Shown here: positions 17,469-27,586 of the stretch, piece after piece
How positions within the stretch are numbered: position 1 is the stretch's first letter
Layout: each line of letters begins with the position of its first letter
Assembly: GCA_965220465.1 (NCBI GenBank)
Contig: CBDCPZ010000024.1
Location: forward strand, 372,001 to 436,000
DNA from: JAHDHW01 sp965220465
Lineage (GTDB): Bacteria > Bacteroidota > Bacteroidia > Chitinophagales > Saprospiraceae
Direction: 5' to 3'
Length of the DNA stretch: 64,000 nt
Program-made: the position numbers and the translations under genes
Notes under the pieces: model-generated
Database searches by the model: none
The model's input: the letters and a program-made list of their open reading frames with translations, nothing else
What the model was told of the DNA's origin: nothing

Positions 17469-19041
17469 ATGTCACAAGACGATAATTTTAAAAAGCTGGT
17501 TGCACATTGTAAAGAATATGGTTTTATTTTTCAATCAAGTGAAGTGTACGATGGTTTGAGTGCTGTTTACGACTATGGTCCTTACGGCGTGGAACTGAAA
17601 AATAATATCAAAAACTATTGGTGGCAATCCATGGTGCAAATGCACGAAAACATCGTTGGTATCGATGCTGCGATTTTTATGCACCCAAAAACCTGGAAAG
17701 CTTCTGGTCACGTCGATGCTTTTAATGACCCTTTGATCGATAACAAAGATTCCAAAAAAAGATACCGTGCAGACGTTTTGGTGGAAGATTATTTGGACAA
17801 AATCGAAGCTAAAATCAATAAGGAAGTGACCAAAGCACAAAAACGTTTTGGCGATGCTTTTGATGAAGCGCAATTTAAATCCACCAATCCGCGAGTTGTT
17901 GCTAACGTCGAAAAAATGAACACGATAGCTAAACGCCTTGCCAATTCGTTACGCGATGGAGATTTGGCAGATATCAAATCATTGATTGAAGAACTCGAAA
18001 TTGCTTGTCCTGTCAGCGGTTCCAGAAATTGGACAGATGTTCGTCAGTTCAATTTGATGTTTTCAACACAACTGGGAAATGTTGCCGGTGAAGAAGATAA
18101 ATTGTATCTCCGACCTGAGACAGCACAAGGTATTTTTGTCAACTTTTTGAATGTTCAAAAATCATCCCGCCAAAAGATTCCTTTTGGAATTGCACAAATC
18201 GGTAAAGCGTTCAGAAATGAAATCGTTGCGCGTCAGTTTATTTTCCGAATGCGTGAATTTGAGCAAATGGAAATGCAGTTTTTTGTGCGTCCGGGCGAAG
18301 AAATGAAATGGTACGAATACTGGAAGGAAGCGCGTATGAAATGGCACAAAGCTATCGATCATCCAATGGAAAAATTGCGATTTCACGATCATGATAATTT
18401 GGCGCACTATGCCAACGCTGCTGTTGATATTCAGTTTGAATTTCCTTTTGGATTTAAAGAACTGGAAGGTATTCACAGCCGAACCGATTTTGATTTGAAA
18501 CAACACCAGGAACTTTCAGGTAGAAAAATTCAATACTTCGATCCTGAAATAAATGAAAATTATGTGCCTTTCGTGGTGGAAACTTCAATTGGTGTTGATC
18601 GTATGTTTCTGTCCGTGATGAGCCATGCTTTGCAGGAAGAAGTGGTTCCCGATGCTCAAGGGCAAAGATTCTTCAAGAGATGTTTTGAAAATCCATCCGG
18701 CGTTAGCACCGATTAAATGCGCTGTGATTGCCATTATTGAAAAACAAAGAAGAATTGACTACAAAAGCCAAGAGCTGTTTTTGATAAACTCAAGTTTTCT
18801 TTCAATTGCCAATACGATGAAAAAGATGCAATCGGTCGACGTATATCGTCGCCAGGATGCAATCGGTACGCCGTATTGCATCACCATTGATTTTGATACT
18901 TTGGAAGATGATACCGTGACGATTCGCGAGCGTGATACTTTAGAACAGAAACGTATCTCTATCAATGACATCGAAAAGATCGTCAGTGAAGGAGTTGATA
19001 TGAAAACGCTCTTTTTAAAAAAAGAAGATCAGTTGGTTTAG
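17469..19041 (+). CDS. glyS: Glycyl-tRNA synthetase, one-chain class II type, frameshifted near the 3' end
   Basis: The first 398 or so codons read cleanly as the eukaryote/archaeal-type alpha2 GlyRS (SSEVYDGLSAVYDYGPYG, KASGHVDAFNDP, LRPETAQGIFVNF, IGKAFRNEI..FRMREFEQME, VETSIGVDRMF). After VVPDAQG at ~18660 the protein can only be followed by changing frame four times in 190 bp: KDSSRDVLKIHPALAPIKCAV in +1, LPLLKNKEELTTKAK in +2, FDKLKFSFNCQYDEKDAIGRR back in the first frame, then YRRQDAIGTPYCITID to the end. Each step needs removal of one extra base. Restored length is ~522 residues, normal for the phylum. The gene should be essential, so sequence errors are more likely than decay. Confidence 0.9.
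18652..19041 (+). CDS. Glycyl-tRNA synthetase, anticodon-binding C-terminal piece (frame after first shift)
   Basis: This frame encodes DVLKIHPALAPIKCAV and, further on, YRRQDAIGTPYCITIDFDTLEDDTVTIRERDTLEQKRISI, the HGTP anticodon-binding domain of GlyRS. The ~35 residues between these parts are out of frame here and read correctly only in the other two frames. It is not a separate gene; the ATG at 18625 lies inside the upstream coding frame. See the parent entry. Confidence 0.7.
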   Translation: MLKGKDSSRDVLKIHPALAPIKCAVIAIIEKQRRIDYKSQELFLINSSFLSIANTMKKMQSVDVYRRQDAIGTPYCITIDFDTLEDDTVTIRERDTLEQKRISINDIEKIVSEGVDMKTLFLKKEDQLV

Positions 19042-19056
19042 AGAATTGACTAGACA

Positions 19057-19095
19057 TAAAAATCCCGTTTCGCTGTTTTGTGAAACGGGATTTTT
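19057..19095 (+). terminator. Rho-independent terminator after glyS
   Basis: AAATCCCGTTTC, a loop of ~10 nt, then GAAACGGGATTT and a T tract, 16 bp after the stop. A strong GC-containing stem in an AT-rich context. Confidence 0.85.
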
Positions 19096-19254
19096 AATTT
19101 TAGAAATATTGTTTTTTGGTTTACAGTCTTTCCGAATTAATATTCAATAAAACGAAATGTTTTTGAATTGGTATTTACTACTAACCAGTCTTTTTTTAGT
19201 ATTATATTTAATCCGTTATTCGAATAGCTTGTTTAAAAAACTAAAACACATTTT

Positions 19255-22039
19255 ATGAAAAAGACCAACCTTACTTTTAATTTTAATTATATACTATAGT
19301 GCAATTATTTCAGCTCAATCAGAGTATTGGCAAACTTTGTATACTACGGTTACAGGTGGGAACAGAATTAATTCGACTCTTTTTGAAAACGAATATACGT
19401 TTACAAGTGTTTCTGGCGACAAACTTTATGAAGATTCCTATTATTTGGAATTAAGAAATTATTTAGGCTTGCCGCCTTTGATAGGAAGTGCTTTTACCTC
19501 ACATTATTTTTATGCGACAGAAGTAGAGAATAATGGAGACCCGTTTTTCTTTGCAGCACAGCGAACAGGCACGAATTATAATAAAATATATTTAAGCACA
19601 TTTTCGAAGACCGAGTTGCTACAAACTGAGTTTGAAATACCAGATGAATTCGAAAATGAGCAAATAAAAGGACCAGCAGCTGTACAAGTCAATGATAGCG
19701 AAATAAGGATTTTTGGTAATCTATCTTTTCATAAAATTACAATCGCAAGTGATGGGACTTTCAATCTGGAATGGTCAAAAACTGCGGATTTTGGGTTAAT
19801 CGCGGATGCTAAACCCTATAATGGTGGATATATATTATGTAATGAAAATGGATTATTAATTTATGTTGATGGGGAATCGGAACCAGTCTGGCTTAAAGGT
19901 TTAGGAGCTCCAATGAGAGCTGTGCTGGTTTTAAATGATGGTTTTTTGATGGCTGCTGAAATTGATGAGGAGAGTGCTTTGATCAAAACTGATTTTGATG
20001 GAGAGGTGCAATGGGAAAAGAAATACGGGAGCGGCTTTGCGGTTGATTTAGATTTTTCCAATGAAGATGGGATCGTCTTTACCGGGAAAAATGACAGCTT
20101 AGGTGCATACGTAATCAAAACTGATATGGCAGGAGACATTATCTGGGAGCAATATTATCTTGCAAATAATAACGGTTCCAAAATATTAAAAAGCCAATAC
20201 GGTGGTTACCTTCTTCAAACAAAAGGACAAATTTCGACTAATGTTTTTAGAATAGCAGAAGATGGATCAACAGGTGAATTTACGGCTGATATTCCTCCAA
20301 AATCCATTGAAGCCAATAATATAAGAACGTCAGCTACAGTAAAGGGACAATTGTTTTGGAATGGTGATGACATTAATACTTTCTTCCCAAAAGATTCTGT
20401 TACTTCGACGATTTTTGCCGGAGGGCTCTGGTTCTCGGGTCGTGATCAAAATGGATCGTTGCATTCAGCTTTTACCAATTACACTTCGTCCGATTTTTCA
20501 CCAGGTCCTTTTAGTGCTGAATCTATGGATTTGGAAAGTTGGAATCATGAATGGCGGATTAGTAAATCCCAAATTAATAAACTGCGTGAAGACTTCTTGG
20601 ATGGCACAATAGATCGAGCTGTCACAATTGACCTATGGACTTATCCGGGAGCAGGAAATCCTAATTTCAATTTATTTGGAGGTCAGGCAGTTGTACCGGA
20701 AAACACAGCACCTTTCGTAGACTTAAACAATGATGGCATTTATAATATTCTTGATGGAGATTATCCTCAGATGAAAGGAGACGATATGATCTGGTGGGTG
20801 ATGAGCAATAAATCTAATGGCGGTAACATTGGAGGCGAACCTCTTGAAATTGAAGTAAAAGGTATATTATACGCTTATGGATGTGATGGAAATTCGACAC
20901 TCTACAATTCCGCTTTTCTACATTTTGAAATCACAAATTTTTCAGAAAACGAATATTCAGACATCCATATCGGCACCTTTATGGATTATGACGTTGGATG
21001 CCATCTTGATGATTATATAGGCACACTGGTAGAGACGAATTCTGTTTTTGGATATAATGAAAGTGTTCTTGATGAAGAAAATGGTTGTACCGGTACCCCT
21101 TCATTTGAGCAAGGCAAAATCCCCCTCCAAAGTGTTACCTATCTAAATACAGATATGAGTTATAGCATGAATTTTAATAATCCTGGGATAGGAGAGCCAG
21201 GAACAAACCCACCCGCCGATCCCGATGAACTTCATGATTTTCTTCAGGCAATTTGGCCAGACGGATCGCATCAGACAGAAGGTGGAAACGGTTATGGTGG
21301 AACTGTACCCGTGGATTTTGCTTTTCCTGGCAATCCTGCAAATTCAAATGAATGGAGCATGTGCTCAGAAGCTTTAGAAGATAACGATAGAAGGATGGTT
21401 ATGGTCGCCGGACCTCATACCCTTTCACCAGACCAAATGATGGATCTGGATATTGGATTATTGACTCATGAAAACATAGATTACCCATGTCCTGATATTT
21501 CACAAGTTGAAAATGAAATCGAAATCCTGCAAAGTTTGTACAACAACGGTGGTTTAGATTACAACCTTTACCTGGGGCCAGATCTTGATTTTGTGGAGGG
21601 AGAAACGTATACGCTAGATGCTGGAGCCGGAGCAATAACCTACTCCTGGTCCACCGGAGAAACTTCACAAACAATTGAGGTTTCAAGTCCTGGAATATAC
21701 TCCGTTACCATCACAACAGTCGCTGATTGTGAGTATGTGGATGAAGTAAATGTAGGAGGCGTTTCGAGCCTGAGCGAAGTCCAAATTAATGCTCCTAAAA
21801 TCTATCCAAATCCTACATCTAACCAACTGTTTGTTGAATTTGAAACTACTGTGCCTGAACATATAACTCTGGAAAACACATTTGGACAACAGATAAAAAG
21901 CTATAAAATTTCGCCAGAATCACAACATATGACTCTTGAATTAAATATTGAAAACTTACCACAAGGAATGTATTTATTACGGTTTCATTATGAAAAAGAA
22001 GAAAGCATTCTTTTGAAAAAATTGATAGTGGTGAAATAA
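19255..22039 (+). CDS. Secreted protein with type IX secretion C-terminal sorting domain (signal peptide frameshifted)
   Basis: About 928 residues when joined. From 19337 onward the frame is open. Directly upstream the same frame encodes LLLILIIYYSAIISAQSEYW, a signal-peptide core with a SAQ cleavage site, but no start. ATG-AAA-AAG-ACC-AAC at 19255 is one base out of phase; deleting one C near 19270 gives a perfect Sec signal. The N-terminal ~300 residues look like a beta-propeller (repeats such as FDGEVQWEKKYG, TDMAGDIIWEQYY). The middle is unrecognised. Around 730-800 lies an Ig-like segment (GETYTLDAGAGAITYSWSTGETSQTI), and the last ~85 residues are a T9SS type A sorting domain (IYPNPTSNQLFVEF..LPQGMYLLRF). 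Exported through T9SS and anchored or released at the surface; function unknown. Confidence 0.85.
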
Positions 22040-22088
22040 AGATTCAAGGCCTCATTAAACTTTTAAGGCTTAGGATTCTTCAAAAACA

Positions 22089-22116
22089 GTCACGTTTGGC
22101 AATTGGCGAAACGTGA
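22089..22116. terminator. Bidirectional terminator between T9SS protein and peroxidase genes
   Basis: TCACGTTT, 11-nt loop, AAACGTGA followed by a T tract; A-rich on the left side as well, so it can serve both convergent genes. Confidence 0.75.
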
Positions 22117-22120
22117 TTTT

Positions 22121-24049
22121 TTATTTGTATTGACCTCGATCATTCCATTCCGGCTGCTCATCAAATTGAGGTAAAGTAATATTTATTTTGGTTAAACCAG
22201 TAGTATCGGTTAAAGTATGCAAAAAAGCAATGATGTCTTCTTTTTCTTTTTCTGAAAGATTTAGAGGTTCATCCGAAAGCGTTTGGTTTTCAATTTCCAG
22301 CCCAAGGCCTGCGCCTCCTCCGCGATTATAAAATTCCATCACCTCCTCCAGTGTTTCAAAGAGGCCATTGTGCATGTAAGGCGCAGTTAATGCTGCGTTT
22401 CTCACAGAAACTGTTTTAAAGGAGTTTTCAAATTGCGGAAGCTCTTCTCTTCTTAAACCATTTTTAATTCTTCCGGGATCTGTATCTTTTTGTGGCTGGA
22501 TCGTATCAAAACCTAAGGTGATTCCCAAAACTTCGGATTCCGTTTCGACATAAAAAGGAGGTACTGTGCCATTAAAAACCGGCGCAAAGTGACAGGTGCC
22601 ACAGGCTGCTTTTCCCATAAAAAGATTAAATCCATTTTTCGCATCTTCAGGAAAAGAATCGATCTCATTTCTGGTGTATTGATCAAATTCACTATTAAAT
22701 GATTTCAATGAATTAACATAAGCTGCAATGGCATTGCTAATCGATCTTTGATAAATTGGTCTTTTGGCAATTTCGCTGTAATTTTCTTCAAACAATTGGG
22801 CGTAAGTAGCGCTTTGGCTGAGCCTTTCTGCAATTTCATTAAACGAAGTATTAAATTCCTCGGAATTGTTGACTACGTGAGCAACCTGCCTTTCCAAATT
22901 GTAATCGCGCAGGTCCCAAAAAAAGCGAGAAGAGTAGCCCGCATCGATAAGTGTCGGCGCATTTCGCTGTGTAAATTTTCCGGAGATATTGGTTTTGCTT
23001 TTTGGTAATCCATCGGCAAATGCTTTCTTCGGATCATGGCAAGTTGCGCAAGACATTTTCATGTCTTTTGATAAAATGGGATCATAAAAAAGCATTTTTC
23101 CAAGATTTATCGTCGTGGGGTTATTTAAAGGCAAAAAAGAAAACTCAGAGAAAACTTCAGTACTTAAAAAGTGCTCATCGAATAAATTTTTTGATTGATA
23201 ATTCTGCGCGTGAAATTTATTTTGATTGGTTTCAATGCCATTTAATTGTTGAAAATCGAACAAATTTTCATAAAGCGGATTGACAAATTCTTTTAAAAAA
23301 AACAATCGATCAAAAGTGTCAAAATCATTGTTTGCCTCAAGAAACAGGAATGATTTGCGGTATAAATTTGTAATTTCTTCAAATTTATTTTTCGCCTTTG
23401 GATTTACATTTTCACCAAAAAGGAAAAAGGTTTTTTCCATGCTTTCCGTACTGACTTTAGCTTCCTGAAGCGCATTGCCGGAGCCTGGTGTATCAAAACC
23501 GGTGACTCCAAGCGCGAAAACGCGAACCATTCCCGAGCGCAACGCTTCCATAACCCGATGCTCCGAAATGTTTTCCTGAAAATGGCTTCCCGCTATTCTA
23601 TCCACCGATTTTGAAAGTTCTTTTGTGAGCTTTGCAATTTGAGGAATTTGTGCGGCTGCTTCATCGCTAAAAAGGATTTCTTCGATTGGTTGAAAGCCAT
23701 TGGGTTCAATAAGGTCATCGCTTTCTTCGCTATTTTTTGGAAATGGTCCTCCATTTATAAAAAGATAATTGTAGGAAGTCTGTAGATAATCAAATAAAAA
23801 TTCGATTCTTTTGTAAGCGTACCTTGACTCGATAAATTGATTGCGAAGAATTGAAATATCCTCTTCAGTTTTTGTTGTAGAAACTACTTTTGCCAGTTCG
23901 TCGACCTCTTTTTGAAATTGTCTAAAATCTTTGAAATAAACTTGTGTGATCCTTTCAGTGAAATCCTGATTTTTTTTGACAGAAGAAAAATCTATAACCG
24001 ATGGAGTCAGTAGCCCAAAAATCAATATTATAAAAGCGAATACTTTCAT
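22121..24049 (-). CDS. Di-haem cytochrome c peroxidase (CcpA/MauG type) with N-terminal imelysin-like domain
   Basis: 642 residues with a Sec signal peptide. Residues ~25-260 are helical and resemble the imelysin-like module often fused in Bacteroidota (FIESRYAYKRIEFLFDYL, GPFPKNSEESDDLIEPNGFQ). The C-terminal ~370 residues form the di-haem domain: first haem site CATCH (~333-337, in MSCATCHDPKKAFADG), second CGTCH (~483-487, in GKAACGTCHFAP), and downstream the typical VRNAALTAPYMHNGLFETLEEVMEFYNRGG. Periplasmic enzyme reducing hydrogen peroxide, or, in MauG relatives, oxidising a protein partner. The fused N-terminus makes it about twice as long as plain CcpA. The start is fixed by the signal peptide. 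Confidence 0.9.
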   Translation of the reverse strand: MKVFAFIILIFGLLTPSVIDFSSVKKNQDFTERITQVYFKDFRQFQKEVDELAKVVSTTKTEEDISILRNQFIESRYAYKRIEFLFDYLQTSYNYLFINGGPFPKNSEESDDLIEPNGFQPIEEILFSDEAAAQIPQIAKLTKELSKSVDRIAGSHFQENISEHRVMEALRSGMVRVFALGVTGFDTPGSGNALQEAKVSTESMEKTFFLFGENVNPKAKNKFEEITNLYRKSFLFLEANNDFDTFDRLFFLKEFVNPLYENLFDFQQLNGIETNQNKFHAQNYQSKNLFDEHFLSTEVFSEFSFLPLNNPTTINLGKMLFYDPILSKDMKMSCATCHDPKKAFADGLPKSKTNISGKFTQRNAPTLIDAGYSSRFFWDLRDYNLERQVAHVVNNSEEFNTSFNEIAERLSQSATYAQLFEENYSEIAKRPIYQRSISNAIAAYVNSLKSFNSEFDQYTRNEIDSFPEDAKNGFNLFMGKAACGTCHFAPVFNGTVPPFYVETESEVLGITLGFDTIQPQKDTDPGRIKNGLRREELPQFENSFKTVSVRNAALTAPYMHNGLFETLEEVMEFYNRGGGAGLGLEIENQTLSDEPLNLSEKEKEDIIAFLHTLTDTTGLTKINITLPQFDEQPEWNDRGQYK

Positions 24050-24111
24050 TGTTCAAACCAAACTGGTTGGTGCTGAATGTTTTTAAAAAACAATTTAACT
24101 ATAAAGCTGGG

Positions 24112-24158
24112 AGGCGAATAAATTCGCCTGTACAAAGTAACGGTGAATTTATTCACCG
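24112..24158. repeat. Pair of REP-like palindromes with 2-nt loops
   Basis: AGGCGAAT-AA-ATTCGCCT (24112-24129) and CGGTGAAT-TT-ATTCACCG (24141-24158), 11 bp apart, with 8-bp perfect arms. The second is followed by AGG, giving ..CCGAGG, the same suffix as the palindromes near 46.1-46.2 kb. They may be REP elements. Confidence 0.55.
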
Positions 24159-24178
24159 AGGTTGCAAAAAGGCAAAAA

Positions 24179-24214
24179 AAAACACGTTTCACCTGTTGGT
24201 AAACGTGTTTTTTT
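24179..24214. terminator. Terminator of the 24238-24963 gene
   Basis: AAACACGTTT, ~11-nt loop, AAACGTGTTT with A and T tracts on both sides. It would terminate the minus-strand gene to its right and could also act in the other direction. Confidence 0.8.
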
Positions 24215-24237
24215 TGTTATAAAAACATCAATATTTC

Positions 24238-24963
24238 TTACTTCTTTGCTATTTCGATTTTATTGAGCAACAAGGCCGCTTTCATCAAAAAGTCGTCTTT
24301 GTGTTCTCTGAATTCATTGTGAACCATCAATAATCTGGCTGCGTCAAACGCTGCGGATTTTGGCACAATCTGTCGAGCTGCAATCGGGTGCAATCGGTAC
24401 TCAAGGTTATTGGAAGTCAGATACGAACCGTTGGTTCTGAAGTTGATGACTTTAGCCAATTTATTGAGGGAGAAGAGATAATTGGTCTCTTTTGTAATAT
24501 CTTTTTGAAGATCGTGGATATGGTATCTGTAAAAATTAACCCCTGATTTTTCGCAAAGGAATATATCACGCCTGCCATCAAAAGTAATGATATCCTGAAA
24601 ATCGTATTTCCTCATGTTTTTCATAAAGAACCGACTGACATGTTGTTTGGTAGGTCGTAGTTTAAAAAATTCACGGTCAAGGTCTTGTTCCCCTAGTTTG
24701 AACTCTTCATCCCAAGGTCGTGTACGACCGGAACGTAAATTTTGGACTTCACGTACTCTTTCTATAGTATTCCCAAGTTCATTGGCTTTTGAATATACAT
24801 TTACGATATCTATATCTGCAGTATTTTGAAATGATTCAAGGAAAATTCTGTTTGAGTCAGTTTCGAAAACGAGAAGGGATACTTCACTTATCGCGTAAAA
24901 ATTGGGGTAACCACCGTTGATGTTTCCGTATTTTAGTTCTAAAAATGCAATGTTTCTGTTCAC
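24238..24963 (-). CDS. Uncharacterised protein with a degenerate DEDD-exonuclease-like fold
   Basis: 241 residues, no signal peptide. Nothing is recognised with confidence, but the layout echoes 3'-5' exonucleases of the DnaQ/ExoI class: an opening strand NIAFLELKYG followed by YAISEVSLLVFE (where DnaQ has 'FlDlEttG..i.eia.v'), a central QDIITFDGRRDIFLCE (compare 'v.hN..FD..fl'), and a late RLHPIAARQIVPKSAAFDAARLLMVHNEF (compare 'H.A..DA......'). The first acidic pair is only partly kept (E-L-K rather than D-x-E), so catalytic activity is doubtful. It precedes the M29 aminopeptidase gene by 66 bp in the opposite sense of reading order (aminopeptidase is upstream), so they may share a transcript. 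Confidence 0.5.
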   Translation of the reverse strand: MNRNIAFLELKYGNINGGYPNFYAISEVSLLVFETDSNRIFLESFQNTADIDIVNVYSKANELGNTIERVREVQNLRSGRTRPWDEEFKLGEQDLDREFFKLRPTKQHVSRFFMKNMRKYDFQDIITFDGRRDIFLCEKSGVNFYRYHIHDLQKDITKETNYLFSLNKLAKVINFRTNGSYLTSNNLEYRLHPIAARQIVPKSAAFDAARLLMVHNEFREHKDDFLMKAALLLNKIEIAKK

Positions 24964-25029
24964 AGTACTAAATTAAATGATATAAATAAATTAAAATAAG
25001 TGGTATTATATTAGTCTATGGTTTTCAAC

Positions 25030-26148
25030 TTACGACAAAGGTAATGAATCTATAAATAAAAATCTGCCGCTCTCATAAATCTTCTCATCATCTGCATAAA
25101 TTTCTCCTCCATTTTTCATGTTTCCGATCATATCCCAATGTATGGTAGATTGGTTTTTCCCTCCTGCCTGAAGATAAGATTGACCGATTGCCATATGAAT
25201 AGTGCCTCCGATTTTTTCATCAAATAAGATGTTTTTTGTAAAACGGTTGATGCTATAATTTGTTCCGATAGCCGCTTCTCCAAACCGTCGTGTACCATCA
25301 ATACTAAAAATATGATCAAGAAATTCTTTTCCGCGTTTGGCTTCCCATTTTTCTACTAAACCCTCTTTTACCCAAAGGGTAACATTCTCCACTTCATGCC
25401 CCATGTACACTGCGGGATAAGAGAAATTGATAACTCCGTTTACCGAATTTTCAATAGGCGAGGTATAAACTTCTCCGGAAGGCATATTGGTTTGGCCGTC
25501 AGAATTGATCCAGGTTCTTCCTTTTGTTTGAAAACTGATATCAATTCCTTCGCCATAATATCTTATTTTTTCGCGCGAATTCAACAAATCAACAATTTGC
25601 TGCTGTGAATTTCGAACATCAACCCAGCGCTGAACCGGATCATCATCAAAAAGATTACAAGCTCCATAAACGAAATTTTCGTATGCTTCCAAAGACATTT
25701 CTGCATTTTGTGCAGCCGCCATCGTTGGAAATTGACAAAGATTTCTTTTTAGGTCCCTTGTTGCTGTTCTTTGAAAATATAATTGATTGAGTGGAGCGGT
25801 TACTTTTTTACGGGCTTTTAGTTTCTCCTGATCAAGGTTTTGGTCTTCGAATAGATTGTATGGAGCTCGAATAACTAAATAGGCTTCATATTCCTCCATT
25901 GCCATTTTGTACTGCGGAGAAATAAACTGTATTTGATCTCCTTCGGCTTCCTTGGAAAAAATGTTATGTTTTTCCCGAAAGTCGAAATCTACAAGGACAT
26001 TACCGCCAGCCTTTAGAGCTTCTCGGTAAACTTCTCTCACAAGGGGTTCAGCAAGCGTAGTGGTTTTTACATAAAGGCGGTCACCAGCTTTGATTTCGAG
26101 GCAATAGTTGACGAGTAGTTTTGCGTATTTGTTATGAATAGGGTTCAT
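25030..26148 (-). CDS. M29-family (thermophilic-type) aminopeptidase
   Basis: 372 residues, near the family's 370-410. Cytosolic dinuclear metallopeptidase that removes N-terminal residues from peptides. The N-terminus YAKLLVNYCLEIKAGDRLYVKT and the metal-site region are typical: GEVYTSPIENSVNG with a ligand Glu, RRFGEAAIGTN with a second Glu, GTIHMAIGQSYLQAGG with His, and TIHWDMI with the final His and Asp. All metal ligands of the AmpS/AmpT type appear to be kept. It lies 86 bp downstream of hflX on the same strand. Confidence 0.9.
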   Translation of the reverse strand: MNPIHNKYAKLLVNYCLEIKAGDRLYVKTTTLAEPLVREVYREALKAGGNVLVDFDFREKHNIFSKEAEGDQIQFISPQYKMAMEEYEAYLVIRAPYNLFEDQNLDQEKLKARKKVTAPLNQLYFQRTATRDLKRNLCQFPTMAAAQNAEMSLEAYENFVYGACNLFDDDPVQRWVDVRNSQQQIVDLLNSREKIRYYGEGIDISFQTKGRTWINSDGQTNMPSGEVYTSPIENSVNGVINFSYPAVYMGHEVENVTLWVKEGLVEKWEAKRGKEFLDHIFSIDGTRRFGEAAIGTNYSINRFTKNILFDEKIGGTIHMAIGQSYLQAGGKNQSTIHWDMIGNMKNGGEIYADDEKIYESGRFLFIDSLPLS

Positions 26149-26234
26149 CTTGTCCGGTCCTTAGGTATCGGTTTTTGAATGGGTTGCTCTTAAAATAGGT
26201 TGTTTTTTACAAAAATAAAACGCTTCAAATATAA

Positions 26235-27446
26235 TCACCAATGTTTTACTTGGTAAGGATAGCGAATTTCATATAATTCTTTTACCAAAGTAGTTAATTT
26301 TTCTCTTAAAACATTAATGTTTTCTTTTGTAAGCGCCGAAATAAAGACATTATCGTGTTCAAATTCATTTTTTAACTTTCCCTGCAACTCTTTTTCAATT
26401 TCAGCTTTTGTTTCCTTATCAACATAATCATCAAAATATCGTTTGCGATAAAGATCAATTTTATTGAAAACCATGAAACATTTTTTTTCAGAAACGCCCA
26501 ATTCTTTTAATGTAGCGTTTACTGTTTTAATCTGATCATCATATTGTGGATGAGCCATATCGACAACATGTAACAACAGATCACTTTCGCGAACTTCGTC
26601 AAGCGTAGATTTAAAACTTTCAACCAAATGATGAGGTAGTTTTCGAATAAAACCAACCGTATCGGACAATAAAAAAGGCATTGATCCAAATACAATTTTA
26701 CGAACAGTAGTGTCTAAAGTTGCAAAAAGTTTGTTTTCTGCGAACACTTCAGATTTGCTTAAAATGTTCATCAATGTTGACTTTCCGACGTTAGTATATC
26801 CAACTAAGGCGACACGGATCAGTTGCCCCCTGTTTTTACGGCGAGTAAGATTTTGTTGGTCAATCTTCTCCAGTTTCTTTTTTAAAAGGCTGATTTTGTC
26901 ACGAATGATCCGACGATCTGTTTCAATTTCTTTTTCCCCTGGTCCTCGCATTCCAATACCACCACGCTGTCTTTCAAGGTGGGTCCACAATCCCCTCAAC
27001 CTTGGCAAAAGGTATTGCATTTGAGCCAACTCAACCTGTGCTTTGGCCTGAGCTGTTTGAGCACGGCTGGCAAAAATATCCAAAATAAGACTACTGCGAT
27101 CAATGATTTTCACCTTTAAAGTCTCTTCAATAATGCTGACTTGTTTGCCGGTAAGATCGTCGTCGAAGATGGCAAGGTTGATCGCTTCATTCTTTTGGAT
27201 ATACTCCCGAATTTCTTCTAATTTTCCAGACCCTACGAAGGTACGCCGGTCAGGGTGTTGTAGTTTTTGTACAAAACGTTTTTTGGTTTCCGCACCAGCG
27301 GTATGCGCAAGAAATTCAAGCTCATCAAGATATTCTGTAACTTGCTCTTCTGACTGATCCTGGTGAATCAAGCCAATTATAACAGCTTGCTCCGTAGATT
27401 TTTTTAATCCTTTTTTTCCCTGTTCTCCTATATTCCAATCGCTCAT
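26235..27446 (-). CDS. hflX: Ribosome-associated GTPase HflX
   Basis: 403 residues. The HflX N-terminal domain is visible (FLAHTAGAETKKRFVQKLQHPDRRTFVGSGKLEEI), then the helical linker SRAQTAQAKAQVELAQMQYLLPRLRG and the signature GIGMRGPGEKEIETDRR. The G domain has G1 GYTNVGKST, G3 DTVGFIRKLPHHLVESFKSTLDE and G4 NKID. HflX splits or rescues stalled 70S ribosomes and binds the 50S subunit. There is no hfq or miaA neighbour. A low-complexity intergenic tract separates it from the envelope operon upstream on its 5' side. Confidence 0.96.
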   Translation of the reverse strand: MSDWNIGEQGKKGLKKSTEQAVIIGLIHQDQSEEQVTEYLDELEFLAHTAGAETKKRFVQKLQHPDRRTFVGSGKLEEIREYIQKNEAINLAIFDDDLTGKQVSIIEETLKVKIIDRSSLILDIFASRAQTAQAKAQVELAQMQYLLPRLRGLWTHLERQRGGIGMRGPGEKEIETDRRIIRDKISLLKKKLEKIDQQNLTRRKNRGQLIRVALVGYTNVGKSTLMNILSKSEVFAENKLFATLDTTVRKIVFGSMPFLLSDTVGFIRKLPHHLVESFKSTLDEVRESDLLLHVVDMAHPQYDDQIKTVNATLKELGVSEKKCFMVFNKIDLYRKRYFDDYVDKETKAEIEKELQGKLKNEFEHDNVFISALTKENINVLREKLTTLVKELYEIRYPYQVKHW

Positions 27447-27586
27447 ATTATTAGTTTGAAGTTTCTAGTAGTTTTGTATCGTTTCAGGCTTTTCGTTTTT
27501 TGTTCGAGGTTTGTGATTCATAGATTGAAGTTTTTGTCTTTTATTTCTAACCTCTTAACCTTCTCACTTTCTAACTTCTTTTTTCC
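27447..27586. repeat. Purine-strand low-complexity intergenic tract
   Basis: Read on the minus strand this 140-bp gap has a run of near-repeats of GTTAGAA/GAAGTTAG (for example gttagaaagtgagaaggtta). It resembles the tract at 17305-17468 in using short G/A-rich words around AGTT. No terminator hairpin is obvious although two genes abut here. Confidence 0.4.
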
